Shown: piece after piece, positions 33,918 to 43,142 of the stretch
Numbering within the stretch: the stretch's first letter is position 1
Layout of the letters: each line of letters begins with the position of its first letter
NCBI GenBank assembly: GCA_025358025.1
Contig: JANYKW010000046.1
Coordinates: 1 to 64,000, forward strand
Length of the DNA: 64,000 nucleotides
Reading direction: 5' to 3'
Source of the DNA: Bacteroidia bacterium
GTDB taxonomy: Bacteria; Bacteroidota; Bacteroidia; Bacteroidales; Prolixibacteraceae
Position numbers and translations under genes: made by a program
Notes under the pieces: model-generated
Database searches by the model: none
Told to the model about the DNA's origin: nothing
Seen by the model: the letters and a program-made list of their open reading frames with translations, nothing else

Positions 33918-35444
33918 ATGAATAATCTATCAGAAAAGATAGGAAAATACAGATGGACGATCTGTGCACTGGTATTTTTTGCCACAACCGTTAACTACCT
34001 CGACAGACAGGTCCTAAGTTTGCTAAAGGACCGGCTGGAGGTTCAATTTAACTGGAGTGATTCAGATTATGCCAACATTGTTTCCGTATTCCAGTTTGTA
34101 TATGCGATATCCATGCTTTTTGCCGGACGGTTTATTGACTGGCTCGGCACGAAACTCGGCTATGCCTGGGCTCTGATAATATGGTCTGTTGGTGCGATGA
34201 TTCATGCCTTGGCCAAAGGAACGGGGGGGTTTATGTTTGCCAGGGGAGTACTCGGCTTTGGTGAAGCAGGCAACTTTCCTGCTGCCATAAAAACAGTGGC
34301 AGAATGGTTTCCAAAGAAAGAACGCGCGCTCGCAACTGGCATTTTTAACTCAGGAACCAACGTGGGGGCCATTCTGGCACCTCTTACAGTACCCTGGATT
34401 GCTGACCACTTCGGATGGGAAGCAGCTTTTCTGATTATCGGCGGAATCGGTTTTCTCTGGTTAATTTTTTGGTTCTGGCTCTATGAAATTCCGAAAAGGA
34501 GTAAACGGGTGGGCGCTGCAGAGATGGCCTACATCTTATCTGACACGGTTGCAGAGGAGACAAATCCGGATGGGACTGAAAAAGTGAAAGTCTCCTGGTT
34601 CAAGTTGCTTAAGTTCAAACAAACCTGGGCCTTTAGTTTCGGGAAATTCATGACAGATGGAGTCTGGTGGTTCTTTTTATTCTGGCTTCCTGCTTATCTT
34701 AAAGCGCAATATGGATTAACAGGGATGGCTGTTGTTTTTCCATTGGCAGTGCTATATACGATGTCTTCTGTTGGGAGTATTGGAGGCGGCTGGTTTCCAA
34801 TGTATTATATTAACAAGGGATATGAACCCTATGCTGGACGGATGAAAGCAATGCTGACAATTGCCATGTTTCCGCTCATCGTTTTGAGCGCACAATATCT
34901 GGGCGTTTACAGTATGTGGTTCCCGGTAGTTATCATCGGTATTGGCACCGCCGCCCACCAGGCTTGGTCGGCCAATATCTTTACGACCGTTTCCGACATG
35001 TTCCCCAACAGGGCTGTTGCCAGCGTTACAGGAATTGGAGGAATGGCGGGTGCCATGGGCGGAGTGTTCGTGACTAAGTCAGCAGGTTGGATATTTGATG
35101 CCTACAGGTCAGCAGGGATTGCCAAATCCTGGGTTATTGCTCAATCAGGGCAGCTTACTGATTATGTTGAAAAAATCCGTTCAATGGAATTGTTAAATAA
35201 GCGCGGCGATTTGATTAACCTCAGCAATATAGAATTGGGAAATCTGCCCAAGGAAGTTGTTACCCAGTTACAAGCGATCGATCCGGGATCATTTGAACAA
35301 TTAAAAAATATTCAATCTCCTATTGTTCAAGGGAATATGACTATAGCCTACACCTGGGTTTTCGGTTTTTGTGCCCTTGCTTACCTGATGGCATGGTTTG
35401 TCATGCATACGCTGGTACCAAAATTTAAGAAGATAGATTTGTAG
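33918..35444 (+). CDS. MFS transporter of the ACS/ExuT type, probable hexuronate importer
   Basis: A 508-residue, twelve-segment major facilitator. The start WTICALVFFATTVNYLDRQV and the block GRFIDWLGTKLGYAWALIIW are typical of the anion:cation symporter group including ExuT. The segment FARGVLGFGEAGNFPAAIK matches the family's second conserved loop. An extended loop (residues about 405-465) before the last helix is longer than in E. coli ExuT. Position directly after uxaC makes hexuronate uptake the likely role. Specificity is inferred. Confidence 0.85.
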   Translation: MNNLSEKIGKYRWTICALVFFATTVNYLDRQVLSLLKDRLEVQFNWSDSDYANIVSVFQFVYAISMLFAGRFIDWLGTKLGYAWALIIWSVGAMIHALAKGTGGFMFARGVLGFGEAGNFPAAIKTVAEWFPKKERALATGIFNSGTNVGAILAPLTVPWIADHFGWEAAFLIIGGIGFLWLIFWFWLYEIPKRSKRVGAAEMAYILSDTVAEETNPDGTEKVKVSWFKLLKFKQTWAFSFGKFMTDGVWWFFLFWLPAYLKAQYGLTGMAVVFPLAVLYTMSSVGSIGGGWFPMYYINKGYEPYAGRMKAMLTIAMFPLIVLSAQYLGVYSMWFPVVIIGIGTAAHQAWSANIFTTVSDMFPNRAVASVTGIGGMAGAMGGVFVTKSAGWIFDAYRSAGIAKSWVIAQSGQLTDYVEKIRSMELLNKRGDLINLSNIELGNLPKEVVTQLQAIDPGSFEQLKNIQSPIVQGNMTIAYTWVFGFCALAYLMAWFVMHTLVPKFKKIDL

Positions 35445-35449
35445 GAACC

Positions 35450-35524
35450 AAGCAGTTAGCTATTAGCTGTTAGCTGTTAGCCGTTAGCTTGGCTAACAAC
35501 TAAAAGCTAACAGCTAATAGCTTA
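35450..35524. repeat. Inverted repeat of GTTAGCT-type heptamers (copy B)
   Basis: The arms 35450-35490 and 35491-35524 face each other with no spacer, built of TTAGCTG/TTAGCTA-like seven-base units. It lies exactly between the convergent transporter and aminotransferase genes, so it could terminate both. Confidence 0.85.
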
Positions 35525-36721
35525 TATGCGCCTTCCCGGATAAACCTTCAATGCCACCTCTAAACATTCTACAGCCTCCTTAAGGTCCTCCCTGTTAAGA
35601 ACATACGCAACCCGGACCTGGTTATTTCCGATTCCGGGCGTTGAATAGAATCCGGAAGCAGGAGCCATCATCACGGTAGCACCCTTGTGCTCGAACTCTT
35701 CGAGCATCCACTGGCAAAAACGGTCGCTATCGTCAATTGGCAGCTGTACCATCGAATAAAATGCACCCATTGGCATGGGTGAATAGACCCCCTCTATCTC
35801 ATTGAGTGCCTTGATAAAGTAATCTCTCCGTTGCAAATATTCCCGGTAAACATCTTCCATGTATTCTGGAGGGGAATCCACAGCTGATTCGGCGACTACC
35901 TGACCTAGCATGGGCGGGCAAAGCCTGGCCATAGCCAGTTTGGCGATCGTTTGAATGACTTTCTTATTTTTGGAAACCAGTGATCCAATGCGAATTCCAC
36001 AGGCACTGAAACGCTTTGATACAGAATCCACCATGACTACGTTTTCACGGATTCGGTTAAGCTCTAAAACCGAATAGTGCAATTTCCCATCATAAACAAA
36101 CTCACTGTAAACTTCGTCCGCAATCAAAAAGAGGTCATATTTCAGAACCAACTCCTGAAGTTGCAGCAATTCCTCACGGGAATATACATATCCAGTTGGG
36201 TTGTTGGGATTGCAAATAAAGATTCCTTTCGTTTTCGGGCCAATCACTTTTTCAAATTCAGCAATGGACGGCAACTGAAATCCATTTTCAATATGGGATG
36301 TGAGTGGCTTGATAACTACATTGTTGGCTATTGCAAAGGATTGATAATTTGCATAAAATGGCTCCGGTATAATGACTTCCTCACCCGGATTAAAACAAAC
36401 CATGAAAGCAAAAGAGATAGCCTCAGAACCACCGGTAGTGATGAGGATCTGGGATGCATCCACCTCGAGATTACGGTCGCGGTAATATTGAGCAAGTTTA
36501 TTTCGATAGGTATCATTTCCAAAAGAATGTCCATAAGGAATCAGATCGAAATTAAAATTTCTTATCCTTTCAATGGCGTGTTGCGGAGTTTTAATATCAG
36601 GCTGACCGATATTCAGATGATACACTTTTCTGCCAAGTGCTTTGGCTTTTTCAGCGTAAGGTACCAGCTTTCTGATAGCTGATTCGGGTAACTCCACTCC
36701 TCTGTGAGATATTGCAGGCAT
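35522..36721 (-). CDS. Class I/II aminotransferase (aspartate-aminotransferase-like)
   Basis: A 399-residue PLP-dependent fold-type-I aminotransferase. The PLP lysine is in VDSVSKRFSACGIRIGSL. NPNNPTGYVYSREE is the cofactor-binding block, and the C-terminal arginine region NQVRVAYVLN completes the active site. The N-terminal GQPDIKTP segment is typical of aspartate or branched aminotransferases in Bacteroidota. It faces the alanine dehydrogenase gene divergently, which fits amino-acid metabolism. The exact substrate is unknown. Confidence 0.85.
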   Translation of the reverse strand: MPAISHRGVELPESAIRKLVPYAEKAKALGRKVYHLNIGQPDIKTPQHAIERIRNFNFDLIPYGHSFGNDTYRNKLAQYYRDRNLEVDASQILITTGGSEAISFAFMVCFNPGEEVIIPEPFYANYQSFAIANNVVIKPLTSHIENGFQLPSIAEFEKVIGPKTKGIFICNPNNPTGYVYSREELLQLQELVLKYDLFLIADEVYSEFVYDGKLHYSVLELNRIRENVVMVDSVSKRFSACGIRIGSLVSKNKKVIQTIAKLAMARLCPPMLGQVVAESAVDSPPEYMEDVYREYLQRRDYFIKALNEIEGVYSPMPMGAFYSMVQLPIDDSDRFCQWMLEEFEHKGATVMMAPASGFYSTPGIGNNQVRVAYVLNREDLKEAVECLEVALKVYPGRRI

Positions 36722-36924
36722 TCCGTATTATTCAAATTTGTCCGCGCCAAAGATACAATTATAATTATTTCAATTTTCCACCAAAATGCTTTCTTTTTGT
36801 TAAGAAACCATACGGAAAATTTAGGATTGATGAGTAAACCGAATAACATTCTTCTCATCTGTAAATCTGTGGAAAACGTTAAATGTATGGGATTTAGTCA
36901 TATTAATATGGCTGTTTCTTTGTT

Positions 36925-36932
36925 TAATTTTG
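36925..36932 (+). promoter_or_regulatory. Putative -7 element of ald
   Basis: TAATTTTG matches TAnnTTTG, 22 bases before the ald ATG. The -33 TTTG is absent at the expected distance. Confidence 0.45.
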
Positions 36933-36954
36933 ACCTCAAATAAATTTTATTGCC

Positions 36955-38070
36955 ATGATAATAGGATTGCCCAAAGAAATTAAAAATAATGAAAACCGGG
37001 TTGCGCTTACTCCTGCCGGAGTAGCAGAGCTGGTTAAAAGAGGAAATGCAGTATATGTTCAGGCTGCAGCAGGAAACGGAAGTGGTTTCGCTGATGCAGA
37101 ATATGTAGCAGCCGGCGGTAATTTGCTACCAACAATTGAAGAGGTTTATGCCGTTGCCGATATGATTGTCAAAGTGAAAGAGCCTATTGCATCTGAATAT
37201 CCTTTAATAAAAGCAGGACAACTGGTCTATACTTATTTCCACTTTGCTTCTTCTGAAGAGTTGACACATGCCATGATCCACCGCAAAGCAGTTTGTCTGG
37301 CATACGAAACCGTTGAACTTGACGACCGTTCCCTGCCATTGCTCATTCCAATGTCGGAGGTAGCCGGAAGGATGTCCATTCACGAAGGCGCCAAATATCT
37401 GGAGAAAACCTTTGGTGGCCGTGGTATGCTGCTCGGTGGTGTACCCGGAGTACTGCCCGCCAAAGTATTGATTCTCGGAGGTGGCATCGTAGGTACGGAA
37501 GCTGCCAAGATGGCTGCCGGTCTGGGTGCCGATGTAACCATCATGGATATCAGCCTGAAACGCCTGCGCTACCTGGATGACATTATGCCTGCCAACGTTA
37601 AAACTCAAATGTCCAACGATTACAATATACGGTCTCAGGTACGTGTAAGTGACCTTATTATCGGTGCTGTGCTTATTCCCGGAGCCAAGGCACCGTTCCT
37701 GGTAACAAAAGACATGCTGAAAACGATGAATCCAGGGACTGTCATGGTTGACGTTGCTGTAGATCAGGGTGGCTGCATCGAAACCACGGTACCTTCCACC
37801 CACGATCACCCGACATATGTAGTTGATGAAGTAATCCATTATACTGTTGCCAACATGCCCGGAGCAGTTCCGCGTACCTCAACCATTGCACTGACAAACG
37901 CTACCCTTCCCTATGCCATCAGCCTGGCTGCTCACGGGTGGAAAAAGGCGTGCACAATTGACAAAGCTTTACGCAAAGGACTCAACATCGTTGACGGTAA
38001 AATTGTTTACAAAGGAGTTTCTGACGCCTGGGGCTTGCCTTATTTTCAGGTAGAGGAAGTGCTGCAGTAA
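36955..38070 (+). CDS. ald: Alanine dehydrogenase
   Basis: NAD-dependent interconversion of L-alanine and pyruvate plus ammonia. The 371-residue protein starts MIIGLPKEIKNNENRVALTP, the alanine-dehydrogenase/transhydrogenase signature. The Rossmann segment LILGGGIVGTEAAKMA lies near residues 172-187. PYTFFHFA-like YFHFASSEELTHAMI and DVAVDQGGCIETT are also present. Length is normal. It is probably monocistronic, followed by a large hairpin. Confidence 0.95.
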   Translation: MIIGLPKEIKNNENRVALTPAGVAELVKRGNAVYVQAAAGNGSGFADAEYVAAGGNLLPTIEEVYAVADMIVKVKEPIASEYPLIKAGQLVYTYFHFASSEELTHAMIHRKAVCLAYETVELDDRSLPLLIPMSEVAGRMSIHEGAKYLEKTFGGRGMLLGGVPGVLPAKVLILGGGIVGTEAAKMAAGLGADVTIMDISLKRLRYLDDIMPANVKTQMSNDYNIRSQVRVSDLIIGAVLIPGAKAPFLVTKDMLKTMNPGTVMVDVAVDQGGCIETTVPSTHDHPTYVVDEVIHYTVANMPGAVPRTSTIALTNATLPYAISLAAHGWKKACTIDKALRKGLNIVDGKIVYKGVSDAWGLPYFQVEEVLQ

Positions 38071-38147
38071 TTTTTTAAAAGAGGCCAATTCTATTGGTTT
38101 TGTATTATTTGATCGAGCAGAACTTAAACAAATTTTTTAGAAATCCC

Positions 38148-38207
38148 AAATTTGGAGATTTAACTTGTGGTAATTAGCTAAATACCGCAAGTTAACTCTC
38201 CAAATTT
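38148..38207. terminator. Long hairpin between ald and the type III R-M operon
   Basis: Two 20-base arms (38148-38167 and 38188-38207) pair with two mismatches, with an inner GGTA/TACC pairing in the loop. It sits between the convergent ald and res genes and may terminate both. There is no T run. Confidence 0.55.
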
Positions 38208-38222
38208 AGCTAAATACCGCAA
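38175..38222. repeat. Direct repeat of 16 bp at the R-M operon edge
   Basis: TAGCTAAATACCGCAA occurs at 38175-38190 and again at 38207-38222. The first copy lies in the hairpin loop and right arm, the second just outside it. Confidence 0.85.
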
Positions 38223-38278
38223 TTTTGATGAGTTTTTCAGGTGAAGTGATTCAATGCAAGCCACCAAAGTTTTGAAGT

Positions 38279-40837
38279 TCAAATGTGTAAAGCATCCTCC
38301 AGTGATTTTCTAAAATCATTCTCGTTCGCATTATTGTAAAAAGGAACACCAGTAATTAGATAATTGTCGGTATAAATTTCGATTGTCTTTTCTTCCTGTC
38401 TAAGTTCCATCAAAAAGTCTTCCTTCCATCTATCAAAGGGTGCCAGATGACCACCTTTAGGCTCTATAAAAACCTGATAAACAAATTCTTTATCTTCTTT
38501 TTGTTTGCAGAATAAAATGAAATCCGGTTCAAAAGCCCGCCCCAATTTGTCAAAAAGCTTAAGTTCCCTTTCATTACGGATCAAATATATGTCTTTGTAT
38601 TTCTGATTGAGACTTTCAAATCGTCTCGCAAACATTTCTACAAAGCTCTTTTCTTCAGTTGTGCCGTAATTGGCATTAAAAACATACCAAGGCTCATTCG
38701 CTACAATTAATTCCTGACCATTTGCTCTTTCGCTGCCTTTGTAAACTTTAATTTCTTTGTCCTTGAAAATCGCATGAACGTATTCATTGATGAATACCGA
38801 ACCTTCGTACTCGGTCGAATTTGATTTAATATCTGATTCAATTTCTTGTAGCAATACTTGAACGGCAGACAAATAATCAGTATTTGTTATATTCGCAAGC
38901 CTTGACTTTGAACCGTAAAATGTTATTTCCAAGCTGTTTAGATAAGCTTCACTTTCAATGAAATTTGATGTCGAACCGATATTAGGGAATGGCCTTTCTA
39001 TATTACTAAAATAGAAAAATGGATTTTGGGATAATGCATATCTAACGATATGTTGGGGTATCTCCTTTAGCTTAAAATCCTTTCCTTCCAAATTTTCATC
39101 CAGAATTCCTTCATCCACTGAATTGAAAACGCCTGTCATTTTGCCTATTCCGGAAGAAAGAGAAAATGTGATGTTTCTTTTTGTAACGTGCAGATCTGAG
39201 AATGATTTAATATTATGGTAGCTTTTTTCAACCCGTTTATTAAATACTACTTTTGCGTTTTGATAAAAATTCGACTGTTTAAAATCAAATTTTAAAGAGA
39301 GTTGCTTTGTTTCCAATTTATCTTCATCCTCATAAATGCCTGTCTCAATAAGTGCTTTCTTCAATTCTGAGATGTATCTGCTATCTTCTTTGGTATGGTA
39401 GTACAACTCCTCTAAGATTTTCAAATCATTTGTGAGATCGTCGTCGTATTTTCGGGTGAATCTGTCTTGATTTTTATCTATTGCAAAAGGAAAATATCTG
39501 GCTCCACGTCCAATGAGCTGTGCCTCCGACAATGTTGTTGGTCCGACTTTCCCATCTTTGGAATCCCTCGTCTCATACAACCGGACAATATCAAATAGAT
39601 TCAAAACATCCCAACCTTCATTCAGTTTTTGAACTGCAAAAATCGCCCGGATTGGGTTATTCTCATCCTCCAATGTATTTAACCGGATTTGATTCAGTTC
39701 AGCTTCTTCATCATTGTTCGCACTAATGCAATTCTCCGGTTTAAAATTTGATTTTATTCTTTTGGCAATAGATGTAGCTGATATGTTTTTGCTATCGAAG
39801 AACCTAAATGCTTTCTGGATGACTGCGACAGTAGATGTACTTCTAATATTTTCTATTGTCCTTTCTGACAAATCGTCAATAAGACGATGAAAATTGGTTT
39901 TGTTTTGCTCAGACTCCTTGATGGTTTTCTTCGCTTTGAAAAGAATTACCGGTTTTAAGTTGATAAGGTGTTCAGATGCTAATTCCTGACGATACAAATT
40001 TAAAATCAAGGACTGAATGATTCTTTCTTTTTCATCATATAGCGACCGGATCAGGTTGATTTCTTTGGAGTACTTATCCATTCGGAACTGGGCAAGGTCA
40101 TACTTAAAAATGACCTTGTCCTGATATTTGGTAGTTATTTCTTTGCTGTCGTAATCCAATGTCGCTGTAAATTCCAACAGAATATTATCAAAATTTTGAT
40201 TTAAGATTTTCAAAACGGTTCCTTCCCAACTGCCAAATAATTCACGATTACTTTTGGTTGCCGAATTTAAATGGTGCGCTTCATCGGCAATGAAAACAAT
40301 CTTTTTGTTTTCAAAATCTTCGTAGGTAACACAGTTCTCTTTGGTATTGTTCAGATCAATATGTAGTTGCTGAATGGTGGTAAATTTGATATTGATATTT
40401 TTGTCATCCGCACTTTCGAAAGTGTCTGTTTCTTTGATATACACTTCTGTTCCGTTGATAACAATCTTATTGCTGAACAGGTACTTTGAAGCCTGCGGAT
40501 TCAAAAAGTTATCCTTTGTCTTATTAATGATGTTGTTTGAGTTTACGAAGAACAAGAAATTGCTGTATCCCTTTTCAAATAAGTAAAGTATTAAACCCGC
40601 CATGACGAGGGTTTTACCGCTTCCGGTTGCCATGTTGTAAAGTAGATGAAAAGGTTTGCGTGGCTTTGCAGCAAAATCTTCGTTATGAAATAGAATGTAT
40701 CGTTGAAATGATTCGATTTGGTATGGTCTAGAACCAAATCCGGGTTTTAAATTGTCTATTAGATAATTGGGTACATTAACACGGGCAATCTCTCGTTTGC
40801 CAAACTCCTGTACCAGAGTATCATACAAATAACTCAT
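38279..40837 (-). CDS. res: Type III restriction enzyme subunit Res
   Basis: An 852-residue DEAD/DEAH-type helicase and nuclease that cuts DNA when two unmethylated sites are communicated by translocation. Motif I is ATGSGKT at 70-76, and the DEAH box is ADEAHHLN at 184-191. The helicase core continues to about residue 440 (LIGRGARYFPF). A PD-(D/E)xK-type nuclease site is seen near the C terminus (PD at 771-772, EPK at 792-794). It starts 6 bp after the mod stop codon, in the expected mod-res order. The gene appears intact. Confidence 0.92.
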   Translation of the reverse strand: MSYLYDTLVQEFGKREIARVNVPNYLIDNLKPGFGSRPYQIESFQRYILFHNEDFAAKPRKPFHLLYNMATGSGKTLVMAGLILYLFEKGYSNFLFFVNSNNIINKTKDNFLNPQASKYLFSNKIVINGTEVYIKETDTFESADDKNINIKFTTIQQLHIDLNNTKENCVTYEDFENKKIVFIADEAHHLNSATKSNRELFGSWEGTVLKILNQNFDNILLEFTATLDYDSKEITTKYQDKVIFKYDLAQFRMDKYSKEINLIRSLYDEKERIIQSLILNLYRQELASEHLINLKPVILFKAKKTIKESEQNKTNFHRLIDDLSERTIENIRSTSTVAVIQKAFRFFDSKNISATSIAKRIKSNFKPENCISANNDEEAELNQIRLNTLEDENNPIRAIFAVQKLNEGWDVLNLFDIVRLYETRDSKDGKVGPTTLSEAQLIGRGARYFPFAIDKNQDRFTRKYDDDLTNDLKILEELYYHTKEDSRYISELKKALIETGIYEDEDKLETKQLSLKFDFKQSNFYQNAKVVFNKRVEKSYHNIKSFSDLHVTKRNITFSLSSGIGKMTGVFNSVDEGILDENLEGKDFKLKEIPQHIVRYALSQNPFFYFSNIERPFPNIGSTSNFIESEAYLNSLEITFYGSKSRLANITNTDYLSAVQVLLQEIESDIKSNSTEYEGSVFINEYVHAIFKDKEIKVYKGSERANGQELIVANEPWYVFNANYGTTEEKSFVEMFARRFESLNQKYKDIYLIRNERELKLFDKLGRAFEPDFILFCKQKEDKEFVYQVFIEPKGGHLAPFDRWKEDFLMELRQEEKTIEIYTDNYLITGVPFYNNANENDFRKSLEDALHI

Positions 40838-40843
40838 AGTGCC

Positions 40844-42766
40844 CTATTTCTCAAGTTGGTAAAAATCATTGGTTACTCTCTTTTCTTCGGCGGTCACCGC
40901 AAAATCTGTGTCGTTTATAGATGAAAGGTTTACATACAACTGGTTTTTATCCAACAACTCCACCAAATGCTGTTTCTGTTCTGCCATAATCAAAGCTTTA
41001 AACTCCTCAATATGTGCATCTTGCTTTTTTAGATCCACATTGTAATTGAGAAAGGATTTAGATTTCATCAGTTGCCAGATCACAATTAACTCATCGGTGT
41101 CTTTCGCCTTTTCTATTTGTTCGATAAAAGTTTGGTTATACTTTTTGAGTTCGAGATAAATATAGGAACCTCCACCTTGCCATTTAACATCTTCATCTGC
41201 TGAAATTCCCGAATTATCGCCCCCAATAACATTATTGAGTCTAATAGTACAATCATTTTCCCCGTAATCTAATTGTTCTATTCCTATGAAACGTCTATTA
41301 ATTTTATGAGCAACTGCTGCTGTTGTGCCACTTCCTAAATGGTAATCCAAAACAATATCCATCTTTTCCGTGGTTAATTCAATGATCCGTTTTAATAATT
41401 TTTCCGGCTTCTTACCGTTTTCTAAATCAACTCCACCTTCTTTATTTAGGTTAATCGTGCTAATGTCAGTCCATAAATCACAAACATACTCCTCAATATA
41501 ATCAGAAAGGAATAACATCTGTTTTCCTTCCCACCAGATATACTCCAAGCCTCTTTTAGATATAACTCTTGCTAATCTATCTTTGATCTTCAATTTCTCG
41601 AAAGATTTATTATTCGTTCTGTATACAACATTATCAGCATTTTCAATTTGAAATTTCTTAATAGATTCTGTGTCATTTGGTAAGTTGTTTTCTCTAAGGT
41701 ATTTAACAATTGAAACAATATTCCAATCTTTTACTTCATCAGTAGGATTTGTAATTAGACTTCGATAGTATTCCAAATATTCGTTTAGCTTTTGCCCTTG
41801 GTCTGATTTTTTTATTTTGAAAGGATTTAATCTTGCTTTTAACCCTTTTCTATAAACCAAAATAAATTCCTTGATTTTCGGGAGCTTCTTGTCAACGTGA
41901 GCCATTTTAACTCCTGAACTTTCACTCATTTTAACAGATATAATATTAACTCTATTCTCTCTATTAAATACTTCATCACATAATGGCAATAAGTAACCAA
42001 GCTGATAGTCATCTATTTGAATACAAATAAACCCTTCATCATTTAATAAAGCAAAAGCTCCCTCTAATCTATTCTTCATGAAGGTTAACCATGTAGAGTT
42101 TTTAAACTTATCATTGTAAAAGGCATCAGCCTCCCTGTTATAAGGAGGATCAATATAAATCAATTTCACTCTTCCGGTAAATTCTTTTTTTAAGGAATGT
42201 AAGGCTAATAGGTTATTGCCCTTAATGATAAGATTGTCATTAATTTTCCCTTGTTCGTTTCGGCAAAATTGATCAAAAGGTTTTTCCCCTTCAGCTGTAA
42301 ACCGTTTTGCGCTGGTTAATATCTTCGGTTCAAGTAGTTGTGTGATTTCATCCTGCGCCAAAGTCTCATTGAAAAATATCTCTTCCCGTTTTTCTTCTTC
42401 CCTACTTTGGCCACCTTCCAAAACACAATCTTTAAACGGCCAAACGAGCACTAATTCATTGCGCTGGTTCAAATATTTGCCATCTATGGTTAATCCAACT
42501 TTGTTTTTGTAAGCGGTGTAACTGTCATTCAGGTAATTCTTTTGCTCTATAAATTGAAGAAATAATGCCTGATTGAATACAAAGACATCTTTTATTTTGA
42601 TGAAGAATTTTTCTTTCAATTCTTCATCCTCAAGCAGGAGGGAAATTAATTCAACATCATGGTTCTGTGCTTTGGTAATTATCACCCATTTTTTAATCTC
42701 TCCGAAGTCAGTGACAAAGTTTGGTTCCTTTTTTAAAGTCTTTTCAAGTGTTTCGTAAAGCTTCAT
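40844..42766 (-). CDS. mod: Type III DNA adenine methyltransferase Mod
   Basis: A 640-residue beta-class N6-adenine methyltransferase. Motif IV is YIDPPYN at 204-210, followed by a variable target-recognition region, and motif I comes later as LDYHLGSGTTAA at 473-484, the order typical of type III Mod. It methylates one strand of an unknown asymmetric recognition site. The unusually long interval between motifs (about 265 residues) is the recognition domain. It forms an operon with res. The 5' region (42767-43142) is strongly structured. Confidence 0.92.
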   Translation of the reverse strand: MKLYETLEKTLKKEPNFVTDFGEIKKWVIITKAQNHDVELISLLLEDEELKEKFFIKIKDVFVFNQALFLQFIEQKNYLNDSYTAYKNKVGLTIDGKYLNQRNELVLVWPFKDCVLEGGQSREEEKREEIFFNETLAQDEITQLLEPKILTSAKRFTAEGEKPFDQFCRNEQGKINDNLIIKGNNLLALHSLKKEFTGRVKLIYIDPPYNREADAFYNDKFKNSTWLTFMKNRLEGAFALLNDEGFICIQIDDYQLGYLLPLCDEVFNRENRVNIISVKMSESSGVKMAHVDKKLPKIKEFILVYRKGLKARLNPFKIKKSDQGQKLNEYLEYYRSLITNPTDEVKDWNIVSIVKYLRENNLPNDTESIKKFQIENADNVVYRTNNKSFEKLKIKDRLARVISKRGLEYIWWEGKQMLFLSDYIEEYVCDLWTDISTINLNKEGGVDLENGKKPEKLLKRIIELTTEKMDIVLDYHLGSGTTAAVAHKINRRFIGIEQLDYGENDCTIRLNNVIGGDNSGISADEDVKWQGGGSYIYLELKKYNQTFIEQIEKAKDTDELIVIWQLMKSKSFLNYNVDLKKQDAHIEEFKALIMAEQKQHLVELLDKNQLYVNLSSINDTDFAVTAEEKRVTNDFYQLEK

Positions 42767-42788
42767 GTTCGGTTTGGTTTGAAAGCAT

Positions 42789-42829
42789 CACGCCTTTTTG
42801 TCCCAAACTGAATCCACAAAAAAAGCGTG
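42789..42829 (-). promoter_or_regulatory. Proximal stem of the mod leader
   Basis: CACGCCTTTTTGT (42789-42801) and ACAAAAAAAGCGTG (42816-42829) pair almost completely. On the mod strand it ends 22 bases before the start codon, so it could affect translation or transcription of mod. Confidence 0.6.
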
Positions 42830-42843
42830 AACCCAGTCTTACC

Positions 42844-42972
42844 CGCCCTCAGGGCCCTCGGAGGCCACACAAGAATGATAAGTCAAAAGCTCACGCCGTT
42901 TGGCGCGAGCATTCGCTTATTGATTCTATTCTTGTGGTCCGCTAAAAGAAATTTCCGAGGTTTCTGAGGGCG
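42844..42972. repeat. Three-tiered imperfect palindrome upstream of mod
   Basis: Outer arms 42844-42861 and 42955-42972 match at 15 of 18 positions. Middle arms are 42865-42876 and 42928-42937. The inner arms 42889-42897 and 42902-42910 have one mismatch around a GTTT loop. The 129-bp element can fold as one long hairpin in DNA or RNA. Confidence 0.75.
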
Positions 42973-43142
42973 CGAACAATAGCAAAATGCTATGTTAATA
43001 TGTTGAAAATCTAATTACTCTACGTTTTGTCCAATATTTTTCAATTTGATTTTAATCCCAGGCGATTCAACATCCTGGTATTCTGTAAAAGTATTAAAAT
43101 TAGGCTACTACTGCAAGTGGGATTACTAATAATCCGGGCAAA

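Larger units (their letters stand above)
42767..43142. other. Structured non-coding interval upstream of mod
   Basis: No credible gene is present. It contains a stem at 42789-42829 and a three-tiered hairpin at 42844-42972 (see next entries), plus a small perfect hairpin at 42979-42993 (ATAGCA / TGCTAT). The part from 42994 to 43142 is AT-rich without recognised features. No TAnnTTTG box is obvious for mod. Confidence 0.7.

Noticed and set aside
37204-37839. A 211-residue reading frame opposite alanine dehydrogenase
   Set aside because: It is the antisense of a strongly conserved enzyme with many His/Tyr/Gly residues expected from such frames.
38279-42766. Type I or type IIG restriction system
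   Set aside because: There is a single two-gene mod-res pair with DPPY before FxGxG order and a separate DEAH helicase-nuclease, and no specificity subunit.
42721-42945. A 74-residue reading frame at the mod leader
   Set aside because: It covers hairpins and the mod start in antisense and looks like non-coding translation.
42844-42972. Integron attC site
   Set aside because: The palindrome is long and tiered but I do not see the core GTTRRRY and RYYYAAC sites at its ends, nor an integrase or cassettes.
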